The notes under the pieces are model-generated. The model had not been told where the DNA came from and searched no databases. It was given only the letters and a program-made list of their open reading frames with translations. From JANSXG01 sp024743075 (GTDB lineage Bacteria > Planctomycetota > Phycisphaerae > Phycisphaerales > UBA1924), in the NCBI GenBank assembly GCA_042140185.1, contig CP159477.1, positions 1,302,001 to 1,366,000 on the forward strand: a DNA stretch of 64,000 bases. Direction: 5' to 3'. How positions within the stretch are numbered: position 1 is the stretch's first letter; every line of letters begins with the position of its first letter. Of the stretch, positions 56,201 through 64,000 are shown piece after piece. Made by a program: the position numbers and the translations under genes.

Positions 56201-56522
56201 CCCCCTCGGCGAGGCCATCGTCCAAGGGTCCATGGAGCGGCTCGTGCCGATCCTGATGACCGCGATCTCGGCGGTGCTCGGGCTCGTGCCGCTGGCGCTG
56301 GCCGCGGGTGAACCGGGCAGCGAACTGCTCGCGCCCCTCGCCATCGTCACCCTCGGAGGACTGCTGACCTCCACGTTCCTGAATCTCATTGTCGTCCCGG
56401 CGGGATACTCGCTTGTCTTCGGCCACAAGCCCGAGCGTCGTCCTGCTGGCCATCCATCCGTGCTTTCCCGGCTCGTCGGTGTGTTCCGCCGACCCAAAGC
56501 CATCACCTCAAAGGAGTCCTGA
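53288..56522 (+). pseudogene. Heavy-metal RND efflux pump (CusA/CzcA family), cassette 2 (two apparent frameshifts)
   Basis: Three consecutive frames make one pump of about 1078 residues. Frame one gives RMSVDVFPELNAPTVTIMAE to IKRGTASEGG. At the seven-G run 54121-54127 it passes to VVLSIQKSPGTNTLALTDSL; one more G restores EGGEPAVVL. Frame two contains LGGLTVAIGVLVDDAIIDVE, a proton-relay helix unlike that of cassette 1. Near 55399-55404 it passes to DVNANREVLITTLPIRYRHA and on to IAVRNGILLINHYNHLMEAE. Every segment is conserved, so two missing bases are far likelier than true decay. AAAGGAG near its end serves the next gene. Confidence 0.85.
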
Positions 56523-56524
56523 AC

Positions 56525-57043
56525 ATGAACGATCTCATCAAGATGCTCGCCGTTGCCGGTACGGCTATCGCACTGTCGGTCTCGCTGCCCGGCTGCGGGG
56601 AGTCCTCAGAATCAAAGTCCGCGGGAACGCACTCCGCGGACGACGGTCATGATCACGCTGGTGATGGCGACGACCATGAGGGGCACGACCATGCCGAGGG
56701 TGAGCACGGCGAGCACGACGATCATGACCACGGCGAGATGCGGTCGCTTGGCAGCGTGACGATCGCCGGAACGACGCTGGCGGTCTCGGTATCCAGCGAC
56801 ATCAAGCCTTCTTCCGAAGTGCATCTCGATCTCGAAGTCGAGTCCGGGCCGATCCCCGCTGCCGTGCGTTTCTGGATCGGCGATGAGGCCGGGACGGGCG
56901 CGCTGAAATCGAAGGCTGACGCTCACGACGATCACTTTCACGGCCAGACCGAAGCGCTCGCTACCATGGCCGGTGCGAGCCTGTGGATCGAGATCGAGAC
57001 CGCCAGAGGCGAGCGGCAGGCCGCGGCCGTATCCCTCGAATAG
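56525..57043 (+). CDS. His-rich metal-binding lipoprotein, cassette 2
   Basis: 172 residues with lipobox VSLPGC (Cys24). Residues about 35-72 are very rich in His, Asp, Gly and Glu (DDGHDHAGDGDDHEGHDH, HDDHDHGEMR). The rest looks like a small beta-sandwich (GSVTIAGTTLAVSVSSDIKP, VHLDLEVESGPIPAAVRFWI) with a second His cluster DAHDDHFHGQ. It is likely a periplasmic metal buffer or chaperone that supplies the RND pump or the CDF exporter. I do not recognise a named family. It starts three bases after the pump stop. Confidence 0.78.
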   Translation: MNDLIKMLAVAGTAIALSVSLPGCGESSESKSAGTHSADDGHDHAGDGDDHEGHDHAEGEHGEHDDHDHGEMRSLGSVTIAGTTLAVSVSSDIKPSSEVHLDLEVESGPIPAAVRFWIGDEAGTGALKSKADAHDDHFHGQTEALATMAGASLWIEIETARGERQAAAVSLE

Positions 57044-57052
57044 GCATCCTCT

Positions 57053-57967
57053 ATGAGCGGCCATGACCATCTTCACGGCTCCGATCTCGGAACCCGCCGG
57101 CTCGCCTGGGCCGTCGCCATCAACCTCCTGTTGACGGCGGCCCAGGTGATCGGTGGCGTGCTGTCTGGCAGCCTATCTCTGGTCGCCGACGCGTTGCACA
57201 ACTTCAGTGACGCAGCCGGGTTGCTGCTCGCGCTGGTCGCAAGGCGGATCTCCAAGCGGCCCGCAGACGAGCAGCGTACCTTCGGCTACGGGCGAGCCGA
57301 AGTCGTCGGCGGACTGATCAACCTCACGTCCATCATGGTCATCGCGGGTTATCTGCTTATCGAGGCCGTCACCCGCACATTCGACCGGCCAGAGGTCGAT
57401 GGATGGATGGTAGTGATCGTCGCGGGAATCGCATTTGTCGTTGATGCGGCGACTGCGTTGCTCACATACTCGATGTCCAAGGGCAGTGTGAACATCAAGG
57501 CCGCGTTCCTGCACAACATCGCCGACGCGCTGGCCTCGGTGGCGGTCATCATCACCGGCACCTTGATCATCCTGTTTGACTGGTACTGGACCGACATCGT
57601 CGCGACCATTGGAATCTCGGTCTACATCGTGTGGGTGTCGTGGTCGCCGATGCAGCGTTGCATCCGGATTCTGATGCAAAGCACACCAGAGCATCTGTCG
57701 ATCAATTTGATCGCGGAGTCGCTCAGCCTAATCGAGGGGGTAGATGCCGTTGCCCATCTGCATATCTGGCCGATCGACGAGCGGACCACTTCTTTGGAGG
57801 TATCGGTTGGTGTCGCAGAAAGTGCAACCATTCAAGATATCGAGCGGATTCGCCGCGATGCCATCGATCTGTTGACCAAGCGTTACGGCATCCACCACGT
57901 CACGTTCGAAGCTAGGCTGCTCGTAGAGGTGGCCGATCGTGGGCTCATACAGGACCACATCCCCTAA
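57053..57967 (+). CDS. CDF-family cation efflux protein (CzcD/ZitB-like), cassette 2
   Basis: 304 residues. After a His-containing start (MSGHDHLHGS) there are six membrane helices. The tetrahedral metal site is visible as HNFSD in LVADALHNFSDAAGLLLALV and HNIAD in AAFLHNIADALASVAVIITG. RTFGYGRAEVVGGLINL is the usual loop. The cytoplasmic dimerisation domain is complete (EGVDAVAHLHIWPIDERTTS, TKRYGIHHVTFEARLLVE). The HxxxD/HxxxD arrangement is typical of zinc transporters with some Cd, Co and Ni transport. It exports metal from the cytoplasm. Confidence 0.95.
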   Translation: MSGHDHLHGSDLGTRRLAWAVAINLLLTAAQVIGGVLSGSLSLVADALHNFSDAAGLLLALVARRISKRPADEQRTFGYGRAEVVGGLINLTSIMVIAGYLLIEAVTRTFDRPEVDGWMVVIVAGIAFVVDAATALLTYSMSKGSVNIKAAFLHNIADALASVAVIITGTLIILFDWYWTDIVATIGISVYIVWVSWSPMQRCIRILMQSTPEHLSINLIAESLSLIEGVDAVAHLHIWPIDERTTSLEVSVGVAESATIQDIERIRRDAIDLLTKRYGIHHVTFEARLLVEVADRGLIQDHIP

Positions 57968-58189
57968 TGCAGAGATCAATCACGTAAGCTGTAGACAGGA
58001 TCACGAAGGATTTACGACTCTTGCACGACCAGGAACTCTAGTCATGTAGTCTGTGTCGTGATCTACTGCATGTTCGGCATCCGTTTTGTTTTCGTTCGCA
58101 TCCTGTACTCTCGGCACCTTCGCTGGTTGGATTAATCGCCGACGAAATATTTGAGCCCGCGTCAGCGTTCACTTGCGACCTATCCGAAG

Positions 58190-58195
58190 TAGACT
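58190..58195 (+). promoter_or_regulatory. Putative -10 box of cassette 3 (leaderless)
   Basis: TAGACT is followed by TCAATC and the GTG at 58202, the same six-base distance as at 49805-49817. No ribosome-binding site precedes the GTG. The 234 bases between 57968 and 58201 hold no other feature I can name. Confidence 0.4.
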
Positions 58196-58201
58196 TCAAT
58201 C

Positions 58202-58618
58202 GTGACACGTTTTCTTCCCATCCTGTTGCTCGCCACGGCCGGCCTTCTGCGGCTTCCAGGTCCAACTTGGGGATCGCATGGCGGTTGTGGCCATGCAGAG
58301 TGCGTGGCGGAAGTCGTTTCGCCTCCTGAAACCGGTTGCTGCGATTCGGAGCCTTCGGCTGCCGACTTCTGCCCGATGAGCAACGGGCCATGCGAGTGCC
58401 GGGTATCCCCTCTCCCTGATCGTCAGCCGGCACCGGATACTCCGTTGCCAAGGACAGATCGTGATTCGGTGACGGCAGTTCCGACTCCGCCCATCCGGGT
58501 GGAGATCGAGGTTGTTGCACAGCGACGATCATTCGTTTGGTCTTCAAGCCCGCTGAGCCTGCTCGCGGGGCTGACCCACAACGAGATCCAGGCGCTCCTC
58601 GGTATTTGGCGAACGTAG
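58202..58618 (+). CDS. Small exported Cys-rich protein leading RND cassette 3
   Basis: 138 residues with a GTG start. A signal peptide (FLPILLLATAGLLRLPGPTW) precedes HGGCGHAECVAEV, TGCCDSE, FCPMSNGPCECRV: seven cysteines plus histidines. The remainder is Pro/Arg-rich (LPDRQPAPDTPLP) and ends in LTHNEIQALLGIWRT. No family is recognised. It repeats the position and composition of the leaders of cassettes 1 and 2, although I see no alignable sequence, so similarity may be functional rather than by descent. Confidence 0.7.
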   Translation: MTRFLPILLLATAGLLRLPGPTWGSHGGCGHAECVAEVVSPPETGCCDSEPSAADFCPMSNGPCECRVSPLPDRQPAPDTPLPRTDRDSVTAVPTPPIRVEIEVVAQRRSFVWSSSPLSLLAGLTHNEIQALLGIWRT

Positions 58619-58711
58619 AGCCCAAGCTCGGTAGGGACAGTGTGCGCTCGTATAGGCCGTGCTGACCTCGCTTGTCCCGCTCTCCAATCACCAGAAACTC
58701 AGGAGCCATCC

Positions 58712-60154
58712 ATGGCATCGCGAATTGCCGCGAGCGCGATCTGCGCCGCAGCGGCTGGTCTGCTCGCGGGGTGTTCGTCCCCGTTCGATCGGCCCCACAA
58801 CATCACGCAGTCACACGACCGAACGCTGCCGCGGGGGATCGAGCAGACGCCTCCGTCTGCCTTCCGGGAATCCTCGGCATCAACCGAGATGCTCGGGCCA
58901 TCAATCGCGCCAGACGCCTCGCCCGATGCGTTTGTCCGCTACGCCCTGTACCACAGCCCCGAGGTTGAGGCGGCGTACCAGCGCTGGCGTGCTTCCGCCG
59001 AGCGGCTACCTCAGGTCGGCGCGCTACCCGATCCTCGATTGAGTGTCGGATTCTTTCTCGAAGAGGTGCAGACGCGTACTGGCCCGCAGGAGGCGAGAGT
59101 CGGCGTCAGTCAGGCATTCCCGTGGCCGGGCCAGCTCCAAAATCGAGAGGACGCAGCGTCGAAGGCGGCGGCGGCGGCTTGGAGGCGATTCGAAGCCGTC
59201 CGGCTGTCTGTGACCGAGCGTGTCGTATCGACCCTGCACGATCTGGCGTACCTCGACGCGACGATCTCGATCACCGATGAGAACCTTGAACTGCTGCGGT
59301 CCTTCGAAGAAGTGCTGCGGGCTCGCTACCGCGTGGGATCGGGGTCGCACCCGGAGTTGATCCGTGTACAGGTAGAACTCGGTCAGCTCGAAGACCGGCT
59401 CACCCAGCTCCGGTCGATGCGCCCGGCCTATGTCGCCGAGTTGAACGCCGCTCTCAATCGCCCGTCCGGTGAAGAGGTCGCGAGGATGACCGGCTTGCCT
59501 GGACGGATCGCCTCAGTTGATGCCGATGGGCTCGCTGAGATCGCCCGGCGCTCGAATCCGATGCTGCTGGCTATGGACGAGCAGATCGAAGAGCAGCGGC
59601 TACTGTCCGAGGTTGCAAGGCGGGATGGGCTGCCGGAGTTCATGGTGGGCCTGGATTACATCGTCACAGGCGAGGCGATGAACAGTTCGACGCCGGGCAG
59701 CGGCGATGATCCGATTCTTCTGAACTTCGGCATCAGCCTTCCCATCTGGCGTGACAAGTACGACGCGGGCGTTCGTGAGGCGCTTGCGCGGCGGCTGGCG
59801 GTCGCCGGCGAGCGCGCCGACCAAGCCAACCGCATCGCCGCGGGCATCCACCGAGCGTGGTTCGAGCATACGGACGCTGACCGTCGGGTCCGGCTGTACG
59901 AGAACACCCTCATCCCTAAGGCCGAGGAATCGCTTCGCGCTTCGCTCGCCGGCTTTCGGGCGGGCGAGACGAGTTTTCTGGACCTGCTTGACACGGAGCG
60001 GACGCTGCTGGAGTTCGCCATCGCGGCCGAGCGCGCACGGGCGGACCGAGGCAAAGCACTCGCGCGGCTCAATGCGCTCGTCGGTGAACCCGTTCCCACA
60101 GACGCTGCGGCTCCTTCCGCACGAACTGATCCTTCTGACGAGGTGCAGCCATGA
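58712..60154 (+). CDS. Outer-membrane efflux factor, TolC/CusC family, cassette 3
   Basis: About 480 residues from the ATG at 58712, which has AGGAG upstream; the open frame begins at 58640. Lipobox AGLLAGC (Cys21). TolC motifs: YALYHSPEVEAAYQRWRASA, FPWPGQLQNREDAASKAA, RYRVGSGSHPELIRVQVELG, LNFGISLPIWRDKYDAGVRE and SFLDLLDTERTLLEFAIAA. The protein makes the outer-membrane channel for the third pump. Its stop overlaps the adaptor start in ATGA. The gene is intact. Confidence 0.92.
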   Translation: MASRIAASAICAAAAGLLAGCSSPFDRPHNITQSHDRTLPRGIEQTPPSAFRESSASTEMLGPSIAPDASPDAFVRYALYHSPEVEAAYQRWRASAERLPQVGALPDPRLSVGFFLEEVQTRTGPQEARVGVSQAFPWPGQLQNREDAASKAAAAAWRRFEAVRLSVTERVVSTLHDLAYLDATISITDENLELLRSFEEVLRARYRVGSGSHPELIRVQVELGQLEDRLTQLRSMRPAYVAELNAALNRPSGEEVARMTGLPGRIASVDADGLAEIARRSNPMLLAMDEQIEEQRLLSEVARRDGLPEFMVGLDYIVTGEAMNSSTPGSGDDPILLNFGISLPIWRDKYDAGVREALARRLAVAGERADQANRIAAGIHRAWFEHTDADRRVRLYENTLIPKAEESLRASLAGFRAGETSFLDLLDTERTLLEFAIAAERARADRGKALARLNALVGEPVPTDAAAPSARTDPSDEVQP

Positions 60155-62199
60155 ACACCGTCCTCGCACGCCTCCGCGTCACAATCGGTTGGGTATGGAA
60201 GCACGCCGCGGCGGGAATCGCAGTCGCGCTCATTATCGCGGCGCTGGTCATCGGCTATCGGATTGGTCGTCCCGCCCCAGAGCCCGCAACTGAACTGGCG
60301 GCGGAGGCCCACGAGCACGGCGAAGACACGAGCCAACCGCAGATGTACACATGCTCGATGCATCCGTCTGTTCGCCTGCCTGACCCAGATGCTAAGTGCC
60401 CGATCTGCTTCATGGACCTCATCCCGGTCACCGCGGATGAGGGCGAGGGGAATGAACTGCGTGTCAGGATGAGCGAGGCGGCCGCCGCGCTCAGCCGGAT
60501 CGAGACAGCCCCGGTCGGCCGGTTCTTCCCGACGGCCGAGGTGCGGATGTATGGCAAGGTCACCTACGACGAAACTTCGGTGGCGCGACTGACGGCGTAC
60601 TTCCCGGGGCGGATCGAGCGGTTGTTTGTCAACTATGTCGGTGTTCCGGTGTCGGCCGGAGACCACATGGCCGAGGTGTACAGCCCGGAGTTGCTCGCGG
60701 CTTTCGAGGAACTTCGACAGGTTGCCTCTGCGGCCCAGGACTCACGATCCGCCAGCGAACTGCTGCGATCCGCCACGCGGGACACATTGAAGGCGGCACG
60801 GGAGAAGTTGCGGTTGTTTGGCCTGACGTCCGAGCAGATTGCCGCCGTCGAGGAAGGCCGCTTCGAATCGGATCGCCTTCCCATTTATGCCCCGATCGGA
60901 GGCGTTGTCACGCATCTGGCCGTGCGCGAGGGGGACTATGTGCAGACAGGCGATCCGATCGCAACGGTCGCCGACCTGTCACGACTGTGGGTTGATATGC
61001 AGGCGTACGAGTCTCAGCTCCCGCTCTTGCGTTGGGGTCAGTCGGTGAGCTTCACGGTCGAGGCGCATCCCGGCGAGGTGTTTGAGGGTCGCATCGCATT
61101 CATCGAACCGATGATCGATCAACAAATGCGAACAGCAGCAGTGCGAGTTGCCGTGGACAACACAGATCGAGGTCTCAAGCCGGGTATGTTCGCATCGGCC
61201 ATCGTTCGCACGCGGGTTTCGGAAGATGGAGCCGTCGTCAACGATGAGTTGGCCGGTCGCTGGGTCAGCCCGATGCACCCGACGATCGTCGAAGACGGGC
61301 CCGGGCAATGCGACATCTGCGGGATGGACCTCGTGCCGGCCGAGTCGCTGGGCGTGGTTGGCGACCCGAGTTCAGCGACCGAGCCTCTGGTCATCCCTCG
61401 CTCGGCGGTCCTCTACACAGGAACGCGCTCGGTCGTGTATGTCGAGGTTTCCGACACAGTGCGGCCAACCTACGAAGGCCGGGCAGTCGTGCTCGGGCCG
61501 CGAGCCGGCGACTTCTATATCGTCCGAGAAGGGCTCAGTCGGGGCGAGCGCGTGGTCGTCAACGGTGCGTTCCGGATCGACAGCGCGATGCAGATCGCCG
61601 CGAAGCCCAGCATGATGACGCCCGCCGGTGGCGGCGGGGGCGACCCGCACACGGGGCACGGCGGCACGTCCGTCGGCGCGATGCCGACCATGCCTGAGCG
61701 CGTCAGCGTGCCCGACAGCTTCGTGTTCGCGCTCAAGCCGGTCTACGCCGCGTACCTCGACGCCCAGGAGGCGCTCGCGGCGGACGACCTCGGCGGGTTT
61801 TCGCAGGCGGCCGCGGACCTCCGAACCGCGCTCGGCTTCGTCGAAGAGGCCGGACTGGTCGGCGAACCGCTCGGCGAGTGGCGGCGGGCCGCGGCCCGGC
61901 TGCGTGTCGAGCCGGGGATCACAGACATTGAGATCGCTCGGACCAAGTTCGAGGGCATGAGCGAGGCGGCCATCGCGCTCCAGCGTCGGTTCGGGCACCG
62001 GGGGAGCGAAGAGTGGCAACTCGCGCACTGCCCGATGGCTTTCGATAACCAGGGAGCCGACTGGCTCCAGCGCGGCGAGCAGATCAACAACCCGTACTTC
62101 GGCGCGAGCATGCTCCGGTGTGGGGAGATTCGTGAGTCTTTCGACCCCCTCGGCGGTGACGCCATGAATGGTGCGATGGAGGGTCACGACCATGAGTGA
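60151..62199 (+). CDS. RND periplasmic adaptor with two heavy-metal-binding domains and a DUF3347-like tail, cassette 3
   Basis: 682 residues, longer than the usual 400-500. A membrane anchor (GIAVALIIAALVIGYRIG) precedes a heavy-metal-binding domain, YTCSMHPSVRLP and AKCPICFMDLIP. The CusB-type adaptor body follows (SVARLTAYFPGRIERLFVNY, PIYAPIGGVVTHLAVREGDY, VDMQAYESQLPLLRWGQSVS). A second metal-binding motif, SPMHPTIVEDGPGQCDICGM, lies near residue 370. The C-terminus resembles DUF3347, with AHCPMAFDNQGADW and NPYFGASMLRCGE, whose Cys/Met residues suit copper. The whole points to Cu(I)/Ag(I) export by cassette 3 (inference). It overlaps the pump start by eight bases. Confidence 0.92.
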   Translation: MNTVLARLRVTIGWVWKHAAAGIAVALIIAALVIGYRIGRPAPEPATELAAEAHEHGEDTSQPQMYTCSMHPSVRLPDPDAKCPICFMDLIPVTADEGEGNELRVRMSEAAAALSRIETAPVGRFFPTAEVRMYGKVTYDETSVARLTAYFPGRIERLFVNYVGVPVSAGDHMAEVYSPELLAAFEELRQVASAAQDSRSASELLRSATRDTLKAAREKLRLFGLTSEQIAAVEEGRFESDRLPIYAPIGGVVTHLAVREGDYVQTGDPIATVADLSRLWVDMQAYESQLPLLRWGQSVSFTVEAHPGEVFEGRIAFIEPMIDQQMRTAAVRVAVDNTDRGLKPGMFASAIVRTRVSEDGAVVNDELAGRWVSPMHPTIVEDGPGQCDICGMDLVPAESLGVVGDPSSATEPLVIPRSAVLYTGTRSVVYVEVSDTVRPTYEGRAVVLGPRAGDFYIVREGLSRGERVVVNGAFRIDSAMQIAAKPSMMTPAGGGGGDPHTGHGGTSVGAMPTMPERVSVPDSFVFALKPVYAAYLDAQEALAADDLGGFSQAAADLRTALGFVEEAGLVGEPLGEWRRAAARLRVEPGITDIEIARTKFEGMSEAAIALQRRFGHRGSEEWQLAHCPMAFDNQGADWLQRGEQINNPYFGASMLRCGEIRESFDPLGGDAMNGAMEGHDHE

Positions 62200-64000
62200 C
62201 GCCGTGCCACGCAATCTTCACTCCACACCGCGTGGGCCGCTCAATGCGCTCATCCGATTCTGCCTGGAGCAGAAGCTGGTGGTGGCGATCCTGTTGGTCG
62301 GCACGCTCTTCTGGGGCGTGCTCGTTGCCCCGTTCGACTGGGACCTCGGGGGCCTGCCCCGCGACCCGGTGCCGGTCGACGCGATCCCGGATATCGGCGA
62401 GAACCAGCAGATCGTCTTCACGGAGTGGCCGGGGCGCAGCCCGCAGGACATCGACGACCAGATCAGCTACCCCATGACTGTGGCGATGCTCGGTGTCCCC
62501 GGCGTGAAGGACATCCGCAGCTACTCGGTCTTCGGGTTCTCGTCGATCTACATCGTGTTCGAGGACGGGATCGACTTCTACTGGTCGCGCTCGCGCGTGC
62601 TTGAGAAACTCAACTCGTTGCCCGCGGGCACACTCCCATCCGGGGTCTCGCCCGCGCTCGGGCCAGACGCGACAGCGCTCGGGCAGGTGTTCTGGTACAC
62701 CCTCGAAGGGCGTGATGCCGAGGGCAACCCGACCGGCGGCTGGGACCCGCACGAGCTGCGGTCGATCCAGGACTTTATCGTCAAGTACAAGCTCGCCGGC
62801 GTCCAGGGCGTATCCGAGGTCGCGTCCATCGGCGGGTTCGTGCAGGAGTACCAGGTCGACGTGAACCCCGACGCGATGCGGGCGGCGGGCGTATCGCTCG
62901 GGCAGGTCATCGGCGCGGTCCGGCAGAGCAACATGGATGTCGGCGCTCGGACCATCGAGGTGAACCGAGCCGAGTACATCGTCCGTGGGCTCGGGTTCAT
63001 CGTATCCATTGAGGATCTGGAGCAGGCGGCCATTACCGCGCGGGATGGGCAGCCGATCCTGATCAGAGACATTGCGAGTGTCTCGCTGGGTCCCGCCCTC
63101 CGGCGGGGCGTGCTCACGAAGGCCGGCGAGGAGGCGGTGGGCGGCGTCGTGGTCGTTCGCTACGGCGAGAACCCGATGGCGACCATCCAGCGCGTCAAGG
63201 ACACGATCGCCGACACCGCCTCTGGTTTGCCGTCGAAGGTTCTCGCCGACGGCACCGAAAGCCGCGTGACGATCGTTCCCTTCTATGACCGCTCGGGCCT
63301 GATCCGGGAAACGCTCCAGACACTCAATTCCGCGATCTCTCAGCAGGTGCTGGTGACGATCATCGTCGTGGTGCTCATGGTGATGCACCTGCGCAGCAGC
63401 CTGCTTATCGGCGCCATGCTCCCGATCACGGTCCTGATGACCTTCATCGGGATGAAGCTTTTCCGCGTCGACGCGAACATCGTCGCGCTCTCGGGCATCG
63501 CGATCGCGATCGGGACGATCGTGGACATGGGCATCGTGCTCAGCGAGAACATCCTCAGGCGGCTCGACGAGGCCCAGGCCGACGGGGCGAACCGAGAGCC
63601 GACCATCGAGACGATCTACCGCGCTACGACCGAGGTCGGCAGCGCCGTGCTGACCGCGGTGGCCACCACCGTCGTCAGCTTTCTGCCGGTCTTCACGATG
63701 GAGGCCGCCGAGGGCAAGCTGTTCAAGCCGCTGGCATACACCAAGACCTTTGCGCTCATCGCCTCGATCATCATCGCATTGACCATCCTGCCGGCGGCGG
63801 CACATGTCCTGATGGGGTTCCGGCTCCGGGCCGGGGCGGTCCGCACGGCGGCAGCCGCTGCGCTTACCGTGACGGGGCTTGCGCTCGCGATCTTTGTTCA
63901 GCCGCTCGGCGGGCTGATCCTCGCGGCGTTCGGCGCGTTCTATCTCGCCCGGCCGTGGCTGCCCAAGATTGTCGCCCGGGGCCTCCAATGGTCGGCGAAT
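62192..64000 (+). CDS. Heavy-metal RND efflux pump (CusA family), cassette 3 (runs off right edge)
   Basis: About 603 residues are visible, starting MSDAVPRNLHSTPRGPLNAL. The CusA family is shown by DAIPDIGENQQIVFTEWPGR, KDIRSYSVFGFSSIYIVFED, FYWSRSRVLEKLNSLPAGTL and GVSPALGPDATALGQVFWYT. The proton-relay helix is ALSGIAIAIGTIVDMGIVLS followed by ENILRRLDE, as in monovalent-metal (Cu/Ag-like) pumps. After about residue 535 there are extra hydrophobic segments (RTAAAAALTVTGLALAIFVQ, PLGGLILAAFGAFYLARPWL) inserted between the usual helices; this is known in a long CusA subgroup. The start overlaps the adaptor stop. The C-terminal half is outside the window. Confidence 0.93.
   Translation, partial: MSDAVPRNLHSTPRGPLNALIRFCLEQKLVVAILLVGTLFWGVLVAPFDWDLGGLPRDPVPVDAIPDIGENQQIVFTEWPGRSPQDIDDQISYPMTVAMLGVPGVKDIRSYSVFGFSSIYIVFEDGIDFYWSRSRVLEKLNSLPAGTLPSGVSPALGPDATALGQVFWYTLEGRDAEGNPTGGWDPHELRSIQDFIVKYKLAGVQGVSEVASIGGFVQEYQVDVNPDAMRAAGVSLGQVIGAVRQSNMDVGARTIEVNRAEYIVRGLGFIVSIEDLEQAAITARDGQPILIRDIASVSLGPALRRGVLTKAGEEAVGGVVVVRYGENPMATIQRVKDTIADTASGLPSKVLADGTESRVTIVPFYDRSGLIRETLQTLNSAISQQVLVTIIVVVLMVMHLRSSLLIGAMLPITVLMTFIGMKLFRVDANIVALSGIAIAIGTIVDMGIVLSENILRRLDEAQADGANREPTIETIYRATTEVGSAVLTAVATTVVSFLPVFTMEAAEGKLFKPLAYTKTFALIASIIIALTILPAAAHVLMGFRLRAGAVRTAAAAALTVTGLALAIFVQPLGGLILAAFGAFYLARPWLPKIVARGLQWSAN

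Noticed and set aside
62084..63988. Minus-strand open frame of 634 codons at the right edge
   Set aside because: It lies opposite the third CusA pump and is rich in Arg, Asp and His as expected for the complement of a high-GC gene.
1..64000. CRISPR array, restriction-modification system or prophage
   Set aside because: No regularly spaced repeats, methyltransferase motifs or phage structural genes were seen; the only phage-like trace is the integrase remnant near 41 kb.

Overview
The window looks like chromosomal DNA from a GC-rich planctomycete of the Phycisphaerae type, probably a draft or metagenome-assembled genome. The reasons are Tat-exported Gfo/Idh oxidoreductases beside a xylose-isomerase-like TIM barrel, a SUMF1-like protein, ECF sigma factors coupled to Ser/Thr kinases with TPR tails, a TPR-CHAT protease, and several secreted proteins with a dockerin-like tail built on the motif DLADLN. 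I saw no rRNA, tRNA or CRISPR array. At least ten otherwise well conserved genes are broken by single-base frameshifts, several of them in runs of G. This looks more like sequencing or assembly error than decay, so frameshifted genes are annotated over their whole biological span.

Layout. 1-3.3 kb (minus): a tight operon of SUMF1-like protein, Gfo/Idh oxidoreductase, sugar isomerase/epimerase and a second Gfo/Idh gene cut by the window edge. 3.3-4.3 kb: an ApbE lipoprotein whose 5' end overlaps the divergent SUMF1-like gene. 4.3-9.8 kb: the mutagenic repair cassette imuA-imuB-dnaE2, followed by a convergent uracil-DNA glycosylase family gene. 10.5-30.9 kb: a signalling and secretion region. 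It has two ECF sigma/kinase-TPR pairs, each divergent from a large secreted DLADLN-tailed protein. Between them lie a third ECF sigma factor, a hypothetical protein, a TPR-CHAT protease and a subtilisin in one apparent operon, then an FG-GAP protein and a TolB-like lipoprotein.

31.2-41 kb: a degenerate histidine-kinase-like protein, a sensor kinase and a sigma-54 activator stand before a consensus sigma-54 promoter. That promoter faces a set of glutamate dehydrogenase, a Rnk/GreA-like RNA-polymerase factor, a sensor-nucleotidyltransferase and the three-part proton-translocating transhydrogenase PntA1-PntA2-PntB. The sensor region of the nucleotidyltransferase resembles that of the kinase. The set reads as a signal-controlled nitrogen/NADPH balancing module (inference).

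41-64 kb: a probable metal-resistance island. It begins at an integrase remnant, a 21-bp palindrome and a terminator hairpin, then an ArsR-type repressor with a 14-6-14 operator. Three consecutive tripartite heavy-metal RND cassettes follow. Each is led by a small exported Cys/His-rich protein and contains an outer-membrane factor, an adaptor and an RND pump. Two also carry a CDF exporter, and one a His-rich lipoprotein. The three pumps differ in their proton-relay helix and the three adaptors in their metal-binding appendages, suggesting three different substrates. The third pump runs off the right edge.

A start signature recurs: a TANNCT -10 box exactly six bases before the start codon at imuA, the ECF gene starting at 13455, and the leader genes of cassettes two and three. 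This predicts leaderless transcripts.
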